Shown: positions 1-8,373 of the stretch, piece after piece | Layout of the letters: each line of letters begins with the position of its first letter | How positions within the stretch are numbered: position 1 is the first letter of the stretch | Origin: Dongia mobilis | Lineage (GTDB): Bacteria; Pseudomonadota; Alphaproteobacteria; Dongiales; Dongiaceae | Length of the DNA stretch: 39,884 bases | Direction: 5' to 3' | Assembly (NCBI RefSeq): GCF_945906275.1 | Contig: NZ_CAMDRA010000011.1 | Span: 1-39,884 of the forward strand | The notes under the pieces: generated by a model | The model's database searches: none | Told to the model about the DNA's origin: nothing | Seen by the model: only the letters and a program-made list of their open reading frames with translations | Made by a program: the position numbers and the translations under genes

Positions 1-1
1 T

Positions 2-124
2 CGGCTGACCCACCACGTCCATATCCTGGAAATGAACGGCGATAGCTACAGGCTCAAGCAGAGCAAACGGCGCTCCCGCAACGCCCCCGCCGACAATCAG
101 CCGGCCGACGCCGCCCAAGCCTGA
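2..124 (+). CDS. istB: IS21 helper ATPase IstB, C-terminal end (partial)
   Basis: Forty codons remain, open to the window edge and ending in TGA at 122-124. The peptide begins RLTHHVHILEMNGDSYRL and then becomes a basic, Ala/Asn-rich tail. The segment with LTHH and EMNGDSYR is typical of the extreme C-terminus of IstB, the AAA+ ATPase that works with the IstA transposase in target selection. The ATPase core lies upstream of the window, so whether the element is intact cannot be judged. Confidence 0.85.
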   Translation, partial: RLTHHVHILEMNGDSYRLKQSKRRSRNAPADNQPADAAQA

Positions 125-133
125 TCGCGAAGT

Positions 134-166
134 GCAGGAAGGCCCCCCCGCGGGGGGCCTTCCTGC
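134..166 (+). terminator. GC-rich hairpin after istB
   Basis: A perfect 15-bp inverted repeat (arms 134-148 and 152-166, 3-base loop) lies 10 bases after the istB stop. It has no T-run, so it may act as a simple termination or insulating structure inside the IS end. Confidence 0.55.
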
Positions 167-176
167 CAGCCTCACT

Positions 177-220
177 GATGCAATTTTACTCCGGCGTACC
201 GATGCATTTTGTCTCCGGCG
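177..220. repeat. Duplicated 20-base IS21 end repeat
   Basis: Two direct copies, 177-196 and 201-220, both start GATGCA and end CTCCGGCG and differ at 3 of 20 positions. They are 4 bases apart and sit just inside the presumed IS terminus. In IS21 elements such repeats are the transposase-binding sites; that role is inferred here. Confidence 0.75.
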
Positions 221-241
221 TTGACACCTGGCCCTGTTTCG

Positions 242-676
242 TCACAGTCCCGCTTCGTTCAGCAGGTGGGATTTGTAGTCGAGATCGTGGCGCACAATGA
301 TGTCGACCAAGGTCAGATCGAGGGAGTCGATCATCTTCCTGTGCTGCGGGTCGCTGCCATCGACGTCCGCCACGGTTGCGGCAAGCTCCTGCAGCTTGGC
401 AACGATCCGGTGATGCTGCGCCACATGTTCCTTGTAGCGTGGGAACTTCGTCTGCAGGAGCACCCGCTCCTCGCATTGAAAATGCTCGATGCAATCCGCG
501 ACGAGGGTGGCAACGCTGGCCCGGATTTCGTCCCAGGAACCACCCTTGTTGACCAGGTTCTTCAATCTGTTGCTGTTCTCCAACAGGCGAATATGCTGCG
601 CATCGAGTTCGGCATTGCCCGTCTCGAAGATTGCCGACCAGGGAATCTCTTGCTGCGTGCCTGAGGTCATCGCCAT
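242..676 (-). CDS. Bacteriohemerythrin
   Basis: A 144-residue single-domain hemerythrin, a four-helix bundle with a di-iron O2-binding centre, probably cytoplasmic as no signal peptide is seen. Usual landmarks are present: the N-terminal W..IF.TGN..LDAQH block with H28, the HFxxE pair H65/E69 and the HxxxH pair H84/H88. The last-helix ligands, normally H-x4-D, are not in canonical spacing: the segment reads IIVRHDLDY with H130 and D131 adjacent, so the C-terminal His ligand is uncertain. The start is ATG at 676; an ATG two codons later is possible. The stop lies 15 bases from the IS21 end, so the insertion may have removed its native 3' region. Probable roles are O2 sensing, storage or delivery. 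Confidence 0.85.
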   Translation of the reverse strand: MAMTSGTQQEIPWSAIFETGNAELDAQHIRLLENSNRLKNLVNKGGSWDEIRASVATLVADCIEHFQCEERVLLQTKFPRYKEHVAQHHRIVAKLQELAATVADVDGSDPQHRKMIDSLDLTLVDIIVRHDLDYKSHLLNEAGL

Positions 677-697
677 TGGCTTCTGTTGATCACCCGG

Positions 698-1276
698 TCA
701 GTTTCCTCCCGATCGGTTTCCAGGGCCAGCGGCATGAGCGGACGCCCTGTATGCCAGGCCGGAAAAAGCAGGCTGGCCGGTGCCCGTCGCACAGGCATTG
801 GCGAGGATAAAAGACGCGATCTGCTCGACCATGTCCGGGCCAAAGCAAGGCAACCCGGCCTCCACTTCGACATTCGTGACGAGCGCCAGGATGGAAGGAT
901 CGTCCGGGTAGCTCGGGCGCCGGTCCTGGCCGGCCAGCACGATTTCGCATTTGGGATAGGGTGTGAGATGAAAACCCTCGATCAGCACCAGATCGACCGG
1001 TGTCAGGCGCGCCAGCAACGTATCGATATCGGGTTCGGTCGGCTGCGTGTATTCGGACAGGATGGCATAGCGAAAGGCATTTGCGATCATGACTTCCCGC
1101 GCCCCGGCCTGCCGCTGGGCGTAGCTTTCCTTGCCGGGTCGATCCAGATCAACCTCATCGCCAACCCGCTTCAGGGTGGAGACGCCGACACCCCGCGCCA
1201 TGAATGTCTCGACCAGCTGCGGAACGAGCCTGTTCTTGCCGCGGCAATTGCCGATGATTCCGAACGCGCGCATCAT
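698..1276 (-). CDS. mobB: MobB-like molybdopterin-guanine dinucleotide biosynthesis protein, divergent P-loop
   Basis: About 192 residues, similar throughout to MobB, the GTP-binding partner of MobA in bis-MGD cofactor synthesis. Supporting blocks are DLDRPGKES, the Q-AGAREVMIANAFRYAIL stretch and LIEGFHLTPYPKCEIV. The P-loop is abnormal: MobB normally has GWSGSGKT, whereas here residues 9-15 read GNCRGKN, one residue short and with Asn in place of Thr/Ser. The KHAHH-like stretch is also missing. GTP binding may therefore be lost or altered. The start is ATG at 1276 (or 1273), chosen because AAGGGG precedes it and similarity begins there; the frame extends further upstream without support. 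mobA lies about 36 kb away in this window. Confidence 0.75.
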   Translation of the reverse strand: MMRAFGIIGNCRGKNRLVPQLVETFMARGVGVSTLKRVGDEVDLDRPGKESYAQRQAGAREVMIANAFRYAILSEYTQPTEPDIDTLLARLTPVDLVLIEGFHLTPYPKCEIVLAGQDRRPSYPDDPSILALVTNVEVEAGLPCFGPDMVEQIASFILANACATGTGQPAFSGLAYRASAHAAGPGNRSGGN

Positions 1277-1426
1277 TGTGCCCCTTCTTCTCGATGTCCA
1301 ATGCAACACCAGTCCGCCATGACCGTTAGCAGGTGAAGGCACGCCGACCTTGACCAAGATCAACCTCGGCTCAACCTGGCGTTCATGTCCGCGGACTATC
1401 TTTTCGGAATTGGCATCCATCAAGAT

Positions 1427-1469
1427 CATGACTGATGATTGTCATGAGTCGGCATGATGTTCATCAGTC
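1427..1469. promoter_or_regulatory. Nested dyad, possible operator
   Basis: CATGAC (1427-1432) pairs with GTCATG (1441-1446), and GACTGATGA (1430-1438) pairs with TCATCAGTC (1461-1469). The two dyads overlap about 150 bases upstream of mobB on its strand. An operator is possible; no cognate regulator is visible. Confidence 0.25.
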
Positions 1470-1591
1470 GAGAGGACTGAGATATCGAAGCAGCAGCGAT
1501 GCAAAAATATCCGATGGGTGGGCCGGGCCTGTCGCATGGGGGCAAGTCGCGTCGGTAAGCGCGTTGGCTCAAGCCGGCCCTCCACAAACGC

Positions 1592-1621
1592 ACACGGCCC
1601 GCGATTTCCCGCGAGCCGTGT
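1592..1621 (-). terminator. Hairpin downstream of csbD
   Basis: Arms 1592-1603 and 1610-1621 form an 11-bp stem with one mismatch and a 6-base loop, 25 bases past the csbD stop. No strong T-run follows on the minus strand, so intrinsic termination is likely but not certain. Confidence 0.5.
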
Positions 1622-1646
1622 TGTTCTCCGAGCGGCAGCCGATCAA

Positions 1647-1862
1647 CTAGTTCGACCACAGATCCTTGTTGGTGGTACGGAAGCTCTCGATCTGCTTCTC
1701 GGCATCTTCCTTGGCAACGCCGTAGCGCTCCTGGATTTTGCCGACGAGCTGATCCTGATGACCCTCGAGCTGGGTGATGTCATCGTCCGTGAGCTTGCCC
1801 CACTGTTCCTTCACCTTACCCTTGAGCTTCTTCCAGCTGCCGGCGATCTGATCCTGATTCAT
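1647..1862 (-). CDS. csbD: CsbD family stress-response protein
   Basis: A 71-residue, hydrophilic, highly charged protein of the CsbD family (general-stress-induced; biochemical function not established). It begins MNQDQIAGSWKKLKGKVKE, has the typical WGKLTDDD and GHQDQLVGKIQERYG blocks and ends in DLWSN. I chose ATG at 1862 because AAGGAGAGA precedes it and family similarity starts there; 26 further in-frame codons upstream look non-coding. An EcfG-type promoter at 1897-1921 would give a leader of roughly 28 bases, fitting stress regulation. Confidence 0.9.
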   Translation of the reverse strand: MNQDQIAGSWKKLKGKVKEQWGKLTDDDITQLEGHQDQLVGKIQERYGVAKEDAEKQIESFRTTNKDLWSN

Positions 1863-1896
1863 GGTTCTCTCCTTCTTGCTGTCGATATGTGGAATG

Positions 1897-1921
1897 AACG
1901 CGCTCCCGCATGATTGGTTCC
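1897..1921 (-). promoter_or_regulatory. EcfG-type general stress promoter of csbD
   Basis: On the minus strand GGAAC (1921-1917) is followed by 16 bases and CGTT (1900-1897). This exactly matches the alphaproteobacterial EcfG consensus GGAAC-N16/17-CGTT. The -10 element is 34 bases from the csbD ATG, which fits a short leader. The motif is seen directly; control by the PhyR-NepR-EcfG pathway is inferred. Confidence 0.75.
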
Positions 1922-1975
1922 GTCCAGCTGAGCAAGGCACGCAGCATCATCACTCGGCGTTTCGGATATTCGCCG

Positions 1976-1998
1976 CGCGCCGCGATGACCGCGGCGCG
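1976..1998 (-). terminator. GC hairpin downstream of the DUF883 gene
   Basis: A perfect 9-bp stem (1976-1984 with 1990-1998) and a 5-base loop lie about 43 bases after the stop of the gene at 2041-2304. There is no T-run. It probably separates that gene from csbD. Confidence 0.4.
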
Positions 1999-2040
1999 TG
2001 ATTGGAGCGGGACCAGATGGGAACGATTCCCGGCTGAGTC

Positions 2041-2304
2041 TCAATTTCCTCGGCGGCGGCTGAACAGGTACCCGGCAAGGGCGCCGATCGCGAGTGTCGC
2101 GGCCAGCGCCGTGAGCGGCCGTTCCGACACGCGTGCGCGCGCCGTCTTTACGGCAGCGTCGGCTTGCGCCTGCACGCGCCCGGCACCTTCCTTGACCGCG
2201 TCATTGGCCTCGGCGAATTTGTCGCGCATGGCATGGGTCGCGGTCTTCGCAGCCTCGCCCGCTGCTTCTTCAAGGGTCGATCGGGCGGTGGAAAAATTGC
2301 TCAT
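2041..2304 (-). CDS. DUF883/ElaB-YqjD-like membrane-anchored protein
   Basis: An 87-residue protein with the plan of the DUF883 (YqjD/ElaB) family: a hydrophilic Ala/Glu/Lys-rich helix at residues 1-60, a SERPLTALAATLAIGALAGYL segment forming a single C-terminal membrane anchor, and a basic SRRRGN tail. E. coli relatives are inner-membrane, ribosome-associated proteins made in stationary phase; the same role here is inferred. The start ATG at 2304 is preceded by GGAGTGAG. It lies next to csbD on the same strand, consistent with a small stress block, but I found no EcfG motif of its own. Confidence 0.8.
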   Translation of the reverse strand: MSNFSTARSTLEEAAGEAAKTATHAMRDKFAEANDAVKEGAGRVQAQADAAVKTARARVSERPLTALAATLAIGALAGYLFSRRRGN

Positions 2305-2709
2305 GTCTCACTCCATCTTTTTTTGGCTTGTTCAGGGACGCCGGAGGTCCGGCGGCAATCCGCTTGTCGGGAGTGAACCAGGCGCGGCGCCAAAAGTTGC
2401 CGCCCGCTCCGGATGTCCGATCGATGTTACAGCCAGCGGTCAGGCCACCGACTTTCCCTGCATTTTCCGCCTGAATTCCGCCCGTTCGCCGAAAACCCGC
2501 GACCTGGGACACTGCTTGCCCAATGGCCGCAGCCGAATTGATTCCGGATTTGGGACCTTCCTGAAATAATTCAGGGGCCTACCCATCAAGAAATGACGCC
2601 ACCGGCACGTTTGAAGGCTGGCACAGCGCGGTGCGACCGGGCAAACTGGCGCCTCCTGGATGACCCACAAGGCGCGCCACGCGTCGACCCACTCCCCTAG
2701 GGACCTGAC
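2305..2709. other. Divergent intergenic region between the DUF883 gene and zwf
   Basis: These 405 bases separate two divergent genes. I see no coding sequence: an open frame crossing it on the minus strand is antisense to zwf. A 7-bp dyad occurs at 2339-2354 and a weak promoter plus palindrome at 2538-2575. Confidence 0.6.
2538..2575 (+). promoter_or_regulatory. Candidate promoter and palindrome upstream of zwf
   Basis: TTGATT (2538-2543) and TGAAAT (2562-2567) are 18 bases apart, a weak sigma70-like pair. The -10 lies inside a perfect 6-bp palindrome, CCTGAA-ATAA-TTCAGG (2560-2575), which could be a repressor site. The leader to zwf would be about 135 bases. It does not match the HexR site as I know it. 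Confidence 0.3.
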
Positions 2710-4200
2710 ATGCAGCGTAACACCCTGATTTCGCAGCCATTCGACATGATCGTCTTCGGCGGCCGCGGCGACCTCGCCCGCCGCAAGCTGATACCGGCGC
2801 TCTACCATCTCGACCGCGAGCGGCGCCTGCCCGACGACGGCCGCATCATCGCCGTTTCCCGCGGCGCCATGGCCAACGACGCTTTCCTCAAGATGATGCA
2901 TGACGATTGCATCACCCATTCGACCAATGGCAGCGACGTGCAGTTCGACGAAATCTCCTGGAGCCGGTTCGCCCAGCGACTCACCTATCTCGGCCTCGAT
3001 GCCACGGACGCCAAGAGCTATGACAGCCTCGCCGCGTTGCTCAAGGGCCGCGAGGAAGTCATCCGCGCCTTTTATCTGGCGACCGCACCCGATCTGTTCG
3101 GCCCCATCGCCGCCAATCTGAAGGCGCTCAATCTGGTGACCCAGGAATCCCGCCTGGTGCTGGAGAAACCGCTCGGCCACGATCTTGCCTCGGCCCACGA
3201 AATCAACGCTGCCGTCGCCAGGGCCTTTGCCGAACCGCAGACCTACCGGATCGATCATTATCTCGGCAAGGAGACGGTGCAGAATCTGATGGTGCTGCGC
3301 TTCGCCAACGCCCTCTTCGAGCCGCTGTGGAACCGCACCCATATCGACCATGTGCAGATCTCTGTGGCCGAGACCGTCGGTGTCGGTGGCCGCTGGAAGT
3401 ACTACAACGAATCCGGCGCGCTCCGCGACATGATCCAGAACCATCTGCTGCAGCTGGTCTGCCTCACCGCCATGGAACCGCCCAGCACCCTCGATGCCGA
3501 CATGATCCGCGACGAGAAACTGAAGGTGCTGCGCGCCCTGCAGCCGATCTATGCGGCCGACGTGGCGCAGGCGACCGTGCGCGGGCAATACCGCGCCGGC
3601 ACGATCGACGGCAAATCGGTCCCTGGCTATCTCGAGGAATCCGACGCCGATCCCGTCAGCAACACCGAGACCTTCGTCGCCATCAAGATCGGCATCGACA
3701 ATTGGCGCTGGGCCGGCGTGCCCTTTTATGTCCGCACCGGCAAGCGCCTGCCGGCGCGTTCCTCGGAAATCGTCGTCCAGTTCAAGACGCCGCCGCACTC
3801 GCCCTATCCCGCCTCCGCCGGCACCATCCATCCCAACAAGCTGGTCATGCGCCTGCAGCCCGATGAAGGCATCCGCCTCATCATGCTCAACAAGGGTCGC
3901 GGGCCGGGCGAGTTGAAGCTGCACCAGACGACCCTCGACCTCTCCTTCGCCGAGACCTTCGGCGGCCGCTCACCCGATGCCTATGAGCGCCTGCTGCTCG
4001 ACGTCATCCGCGGCCGTCCGGCATTGTTCATGCGCCTGGACGAATTGGAAGCGGCCTGGCGCTGGACCGACGGCATCCTGCAGGGCTGGGCCGATACGGC
4101 GCTTGCGGCGAAGCCCTATGCGGCCGGCTCCTGGGGTCCCAATGCGGCGATCTCGCTCATCGAACGCGACGGCCGCACCTGGCACGAGGACGATATTTAG
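2710..4200 (+). CDS. zwf: Glucose-6-phosphate 1-dehydrogenase
   Basis: A 496-residue enzyme, the usual family length. It oxidises glucose-6-phosphate to 6-phosphogluconolactone with NAD(P)+ and opens the Entner-Doudoroff route. The dinucleotide-binding motif is at residues 17-22 (GGRGDL; most homologues have GxSGDL, so Arg replaces Ser here). The active-site signature RIDHYLGKE is at 180-188 with catalytic H183 region residues intact, and the conserved GRWKYYNESGALRDMIQNH block follows. The start ATG at 2710 has AGGGA upstream. It is first in a five-gene operon, and its TAG stop overlaps the GTG start of pgl by one base. Confidence 0.97.
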   Translation: MQRNTLISQPFDMIVFGGRGDLARRKLIPALYHLDRERRLPDDGRIIAVSRGAMANDAFLKMMHDDCITHSTNGSDVQFDEISWSRFAQRLTYLGLDATDAKSYDSLAALLKGREEVIRAFYLATAPDLFGPIAANLKALNLVTQESRLVLEKPLGHDLASAHEINAAVARAFAEPQTYRIDHYLGKETVQNLMVLRFANALFEPLWNRTHIDHVQISVAETVGVGGRWKYYNESGALRDMIQNHLLQLVCLTAMEPPSTLDADMIRDEKLKVLRALQPIYAADVAQATVRGQYRAGTIDGKSVPGYLEESDADPVSNTETFVAIKIGIDNWRWAGVPFYVRTGKRLPARSSEIVVQFKTPPHSPYPASAGTIHPNKLVMRLQPDEGIRLIMLNKGRGPGELKLHQTTLDLSFAETFGGRSPDAYERLLLDVIRGRPALFMRLDELEAAWRWTDGILQGWADTALAAKPYAAGSWGPNAAISLIERDGRTWHEDDI

Positions 4201-4898
4201 TGGCCTTCACGGAGACCCGCTACGAGAGCCGCGTCGCCCTCGCTGCGGCGGTCGCGGTGCGCATCGCCGACGATCTCGCGGCAGCGATCGCGAAAAACGG
4301 TGCCGCCAGCTTGATCGTCCCCGGCGGCACGACACCCGTCGCGGTGTTCGATGCGCTGGCGCAGATGCCGCTTGCCTGGGACAAGGTCACCGTCCTGCCC
4401 TGTGACGAACGCTGGGTCCCGCGCTTTCACGCCGACAGCAATGAGGGGCTCATCCACCACCACCTGCAGCAGGGCAAAGCCAAGGCGGCAAAGCTGCTGG
4501 GACTCTATCGCCCCCTGCCCACGCCGAGCGATGCATTGGCGGAAATCGCCGCGTCGCTCCGGACGATTCCGCGACCCTTTTCGAGCGTTTTTCTGGGCAT
4601 GGGCGAAGACGGACATTTTGCCTCGCTCTTTCCCGGTCGTATTGAAACGCCGGCAGCGCTCGACCTCAATACCGGCGCCGAAATCATGGTCTTGGCGGAG
4701 CCGGCCAAAGGCCATCCGCGCATCGGCCTGACCCTCAAGGCGCTGATCGACACGCCGCGCGTGCTGCTCGTCGTCACGGGTGCGGAAAAACGCGTTGTGC
4801 TCGGCCAAGCCATCGCCAATATCAATGACAACGGCCTGCCGATCGCGGCCCTGCTGCGGCAATCGCGGACTCCGGTCGACATCCTCCTGAGCGAATGA
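4200..4898 (+). CDS. pgl: 6-phosphogluconolactonase
   Basis: A 232-residue DevB/Pgl-type lactonase that hydrolyses 6-phosphogluconolactone to 6-phosphogluconate. Family motifs are the phosphate-binding VPGGTTP (residues 40-46), DERWVP (69-74), SNEG (80-83) and [15 protein letters not shown] (132-146). It starts with GTG at 4200 and shares one base with the zwf stop (TAGTG), implying translational coupling. It ends overlapping the upstream region of edd. Confidence 0.96.
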   Translation: MAFTETRYESRVALAAAVAVRIADDLAAAIAKNGAASLIVPGGTTPVAVFDALAQMPLAWDKVTVLPCDERWVPRFHADSNEGLIHHHLQQGKAKAAKLLGLYRPLPTPSDALAEIAASLRTIPRPFSSVFLGMGEDGHFASLFPGRIETPAALDLNTGAEIMVLAEPAKGHPRIGLTLKALIDTPRVLLVVTGAEKRVVLGQAIANINDNGLPIAALLRQSRTPVDILLSE

Positions 4899-4906
4899 GG
4901 ACCATT

Positions 4907-6727
4907 ATGCATCCAACCATCCAAGCCGTTACCGAGCGCATCCGCGCCCGCAGCCAGGATAGCCGGGCGAAATATCTCGCCCGCATCGACGAGGCCAAGG
5001 GCAAGGGTGTCAAGCGCGGGCATCTTTCCTGCGGCAATCTCGCCCATGGCTTTGCCGCCTGCTCACCCGATGAAAAGGCGGCGCTGGCAGGCAGCGTGGT
5101 GCCCAATCTCGGCATCGTCTCCGCCTATAACGACATGCTCTCCGCGCACCAGCCCTTCAAGGATTATCCGGAAACGATCCGCGATGCCGTGGCCGGTCAA
5201 GCGACCGCGCAGTTTGCCGGCGGTGTGCCCGCCATGTGCGATGGCGTGACTCAGGGCCAGACCGGCATGGAATTGTCGCTGTTCAGCCGCGACGTCATTG
5301 CCATGGCGACCGCCGTCTCGCTCTCCCACGACATGTTCGACGCTGCCTTGATGCTGGGTGTCTGCGACAAGATCGTGCCGGGTCTCCTCATCGGTGCACT
5401 TAGCTTCGGGCACCTGCCGACCGTCTTCGTCCCGGCGGGGCCGATGCCATCGGGCCTTCCCAATGCCGAGAAATCCCGCATCCGCCAGCTCTATGCCGAA
5501 GGGAAAGTCGGCCGCAAGGAATTGCTGGAAGCGGAAGCCGCCTCCTACCACGCCGCCGGCACCTGCACCTTCTACGGCACCGCCAACAGCAACCAGATGC
5601 TGATGGAAGTGATGGGCCTGCACATGCCGGGCTCGGCCTTCGTCAACCCAGGCACACCCTTGCGCGCGGCCCTCACTGCGGCGGCAGCGATACGCGTCGC
5701 AGGCGCCACGGCCCTTGGCAATGACTACCGCCCGATCGGCGAGATCGTCGACGAGAAGGCGATCGTCAACGCCATCGTCGGCCTGGTGGCGACCGGCGGC
5801 TCGACCAATCACACGATCCACCTCATCGCCGTGGCCGCCGCCGCCGGCGTGAAGATCGATTGGGCGGACTTTGCCGAGATCTCCGGCGTCACACCTTTGC
5901 TGTGCCGCATCTATCCCAACGGCCAAGCCGATGTGAATCACTTCCAGGCCGCCGGCGGCTTCGGCTTCCTGGTGCGCGAATTGCTGCAGGCGGGGCTTCT
6001 CCATCGCGACGTGAAGACATTGGTCGGCGACGATCTTGGCGCCTACGCGCAGGAACCCTATCTCGCGGGCGACCAGTTGAAATGGCGCGATGCCCCGGCG
6101 CAATCCCTCGACCGCGATGTGCTGCGCCCGGTGAGCGATCCCTTCGCGCCGGAAGGCGGCATCCATGTGCTGGGTGGCAATCTCGGCCAATCGGTCATCA
6201 AGGTTTCGGCGGTGAAGCCGGCGCACCGGGTGATCGAGGCGCCGGCGATGGTCTTCACCAGCCAGCAGGACGTGCAGAAGGCGTTCAAGGACGGCAAGCT
6301 GCACCGCTACGTCATCGTCGTGGTCAAAGGCCAGGGCCCACGCGCCAACGGCATGCCGGAACTCCACCAACTGACCCCGGCCCTGGGCGTGCTGCTCGAC
6401 CTCGGCTACAAGGTGGCGCTGGTGACCGACGGCCGCATGTCGGGGGCGTCGGGCAAGGTCCCGGCCGCCATTCATCTCTCGCCCGAAGCGGTTGCCGACG
6501 GTCCCATCGCTCGCATCCGGGACGGCGACATCATCCGCCTCGACACCGAGACCGATCAGCTGACCTTGATGGTCGATGCGGCGGCGCTCGCCGCGCGCGA
6601 TCTGGCACGCCCGGATATCAGTGGCAATGCGAGCGGCTGCGGTCGCGAGCTGTTCGCCGCGTTCCGCGCCCAGGCCAGCGGCGCGCACCAGGGTGCCGCG
6701 AGCTTCGGGTGGGAAGGCATCGTATGA
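4907..6727 (+). CDS. edd: Phosphogluconate dehydratase
   Basis: About 606 residues, matching Edd/IlvD family length. It dehydrates 6-phosphogluconate to 2-keto-3-deoxy-6-phosphogluconate (KDPG) using an iron-sulfur cluster. Candidate cluster cysteines lie in [11 protein letters not shown] (C111), [10 protein letters not shown] (C153) and [14 protein letters not shown] (C220). The end carries the [21 protein letters not shown] block. I prefer ATG 4907, which has GAGGA six bases upstream and aligns with the usual N-terminus. An ATG at 4895 overlapping the pgl stop (ATGA) is also possible and adds four residues. Its own stop overlaps the glk start. Confidence 0.96.
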   Translation: MHPTIQAVTERIRARSQDSRAKYLARIDEAKGKGVKRGHLSCGNLAHGFAACSPDEKAALAGSVVPNLGIVSAYNDMLSAHQPFKDYPETIRDAVAGQATAQFAGGVPAMCDGVTQGQTGMELSLFSRDVIAMATAVSLSHDMFDAALMLGVCDKIVPGLLIGALSFGHLPTVFVPAGPMPSGLPNAEKSRIRQLYAEGKVGRKELLEAEAASYHAAGTCTFYGTANSNQMLMEVMGLHMPGSAFVNPGTPLRAALTAAAAIRVAGATALGNDYRPIGEIVDEKAIVNAIVGLVATGGSTNHTIHLIAVAAAAGVKIDWADFAEISGVTPLLCRIYPNGQADVNHFQAAGGFGFLVRELLQAGLLHRDVKTLVGDDLGAYAQEPYLAGDQLKWRDAPAQSLDRDVLRPVSDPFAPEGGIHVLGGNLGQSVIKVSAVKPAHRVIEAPAMVFTSQQDVQKAFKDGKLHRYVIVVVKGQGPRANGMPELHQLTPALGVLLDLGYKVALVTDGRMSGASGKVPAAIHLSPEAVADGPIARIRDGDIIRLDTETDQLTLMVDAAALAARDLARPDISGNASGCGRELFAAFRAQASGAHQGAASFGWEGIV

Positions 6728-7692
6728 GTGCGCGCAGCCTCGCCCTCGTCGCCGATATCGGCGGCACCAATGCGCGCTTCGCCTTGCGCCGTCCGGGAGC
6801 GGATGGGTTGGAGCGGATGAAGACGCTCTCGGCCGCCGATTATCCGAACATCGACAACGCGATCACTACCTATCTCGACTGGGCCGAGGCAACCCCGACC
6901 GAAGCCTGCTTCGCCGTGGCCTGTCCCGCGCGCGAGGACCGGATCGAGTTCACCAACTCGACCTGGCATTTCTCACGCACCCAAACTGCGGCACATTTCG
7001 GCTGGCAGCGTTTTGAAACCGTGAATGACTTCGAGGCCCTGGCGCTCGGTGTCCCCCATGTGAAGCCGGCAGGACTCCATGCCATCCGCCCCGGCACGGT
7101 CGAACCCAAAGGCGCCTGCGCGGTGCTGGGTCCGGGTACCGGCTTCGGCGTCTCTGGTCTCATCTGCGACCGCCATGGCGGCTGGGTGGCGCTGGCCGGC
7201 GAAGGTGGCCATGTCGGCTTTGCCCCGCAGGACGAGCTGGAGGTGGAGCTGCTGCGCTATCTGCAGGCACGCTTCGGCCGCGTCTCCTGCGAGCGGCTGC
7301 TTTCCGGCGAGGGATTGGTCAACATCTACGAGTTCCTCAGCGTGCAGGCAGGCAAGCCGGCCGAACGCCCAACCCCGGCCGAGATCACTGCGCGCGGCCT
7401 GGAACTGGGCGAACGCATCGCCCGCGACGCACTGCGCCGCTTCTGTGCCATATTGGGATCGTCCGCCGGCGATCTTGCGCTGATCCTGGGGTCGACCGGC
7501 GGTGTCTATATCGGCGGCGGGATCGTGCCGCGCCTGCTTCCCATCCTGCTCGACAGCGAGTTCGAGGAACGCTTTGCCAATAAGGGCCGCCTGTCCTCGC
7601 TCCTGGCGGCCATGCCGATCTTCGTCATTCTCGACAACACCCTGGCGCTGCTCGGCGCTGCCGCCACGCTCAACACACAAGGTGACCAATGA
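6724..7692 (+). CDS. glk: Glucokinase
   Basis: A 322-residue ROK-independent, Glk-type glucokinase that phosphorylates cytosolic glucose to glucose-6-phosphate, the substrate of zwf. It carries the ATP-binding DIGGTNARF (11-19), the [12 protein letters not shown] block, [10 protein letters not shown] and the conserved [15 protein letters not shown] stretch, plus GGGIVPRL near the end. ATG 6724 overlaps the edd stop by four bases (ATGA). The same frame stays open far upstream inside edd, but that part is a non-coding shadow. Confidence 0.96.
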   Translation: MSARSLALVADIGGTNARFALRRPGADGLERMKTLSAADYPNIDNAITTYLDWAEATPTEACFAVACPAREDRIEFTNSTWHFSRTQTAAHFGWQRFETVNDFEALALGVPHVKPAGLHAIRPGTVEPKGACAVLGPGTGFGVSGLICDRHGGWVALAGEGGHVGFAPQDELEVELLRYLQARFGRVSCERLLSGEGLVNIYEFLSVQAGKPAERPTPAEITARGLELGERIARDALRRFCAILGSSAGDLALILGSTGGVYIGGGIVPRLLPILLDSEFEERFANKGRLSSLLAAMPIFVILDNTLALLGAAATLNTQGDQ

Positions 7693-8318
7693 CTCCCATC
7701 GCGACACTCATCCGTCAGACCCGTGCCATTCCCGTCATCGTGATCGACGCGATCGAGGATGCGCTCCCGCTGGCGCAGGCACTGCGCGCCGGGGGCTTGA
7801 GCAGCATGGAGATCACCTTGCGCACCGCGGCCGGCCTTGCCGCCGTCAAGCGCCTGAAAGGGGCCGTCGACGGTCTTTCGGTCGGCGTCGGCACCGTCCT
7901 GTCACTGGATGATCTCAAGCGCGCCCACGAAGCGGGGGCCGATTTTGCGGTCAGTCCCGGCTTCTCCGAGGATCTGGTGAAGCTCGCCCTCGATCTTGGG
8001 CTCCCCTATCTCCCCGGTGCGGCGACACCGGGCGAAGTGATGCGCGGTCGGGCGCTCGGTCTTGATGCGTTCAAATTCTTCCCGGCCTCGACCCTGGGTG
8101 GTCCGGCCACCTTGAAGGCCTGGGGCGATGTGTTTCCGGACAATCATTTCTGCCCGACCGGGGGCGTCTCCTCCGACAATGCGAGGGACTATCTGGCGCT
8201 GGCCCATGTCGCTGCCGTCGGCTCGTCGATGCCGGCGCCCAGGAAAATGGTCCAGGAAAGAAAGTGGGATGAGATCAAGGCGCTCAGCCATCAGTTTGTC
8301 GCATCGACACATGCCTGA
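7689..8318 (+). CDS. eda: KDPG aldolase (2-dehydro-3-deoxy-phosphogluconate aldolase)
   Basis: A 209-residue class I aldolase that splits KDPG into pyruvate and glyceraldehyde-3-phosphate. Active-site features are E41 and R45 in MEITLRT, the Schiff-base lysine K129 in FKFFPAS, and CPTGGVSSDNARDYL for phosphate binding. The ATG at 7689 overlaps the glk stop (ATGA). It is the last gene of the zwf-pgl-edd-glk-eda set. A kinase at 28767-29687 could supply extra KDPG from free KDG. Confidence 0.97.
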   Translation: MTPIATLIRQTRAIPVIVIDAIEDALPLAQALRAGGLSSMEITLRTAAGLAAVKRLKGAVDGLSVGVGTVLSLDDLKRAHEAGADFAVSPGFSEDLVKLALDLGLPYLPGAATPGEVMRGRALGLDAFKFFPASTLGGPATLKAWGDVFPDNHFCPTGGVSSDNARDYLALAHVAAVGSSMPAPRKMVQERKWDEIKALSHQFVASTHA

Positions 8319-8373
8319 GGATCGCTTAGCATAACAACAAAAGAATTGTGGCTTTGTCGTAATCGAGGGAATC

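Larger units (their letters stand above)
1..226 (+). mobile_element. IS21-family insertion sequence, right end (partial)
   Basis: The window starts inside an IS21-family element. It contains the last codons of an IstB-like helper ATPase (2-124), a GC-rich hairpin and two copies of a 20-base repeat (177-196 and 201-220, 17 of 20 identical). The terminal sequence ends in TTGACA at 221-226. IS21 elements characteristically end in CA and carry multiple repeated transposase-binding sites at each end. The boundary at 226 is inferred from this layout, because the left end and the target duplication are outside the window. Confidence 0.8.
1277..1646. other. Intergenic region between csbD and mobB
   Basis: No convincing gene was found in these 370 bases. 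They hold the 5' flank of mobB, nested dyads around 1427-1469 and the hairpin downstream of csbD at 1592-1621. Confidence 0.6.

Noticed and set aside
2440-3924. A 494-codon minus-strand frame antisense to zwf
   Set aside because: zwf is unmistakable on the plus strand; this frame has shadow-like composition.
5063-6688. A 541-codon minus-strand frame
   Set aside because: It is antisense to edd and has no recognisable domain.
5860-6723. Upstream extension of the glk frame inside edd
   Set aside because: Similarity to glucokinase begins at ATG 6724; the extension is Arg/Pro/Gly-rich shadow sequence overlapping edd.
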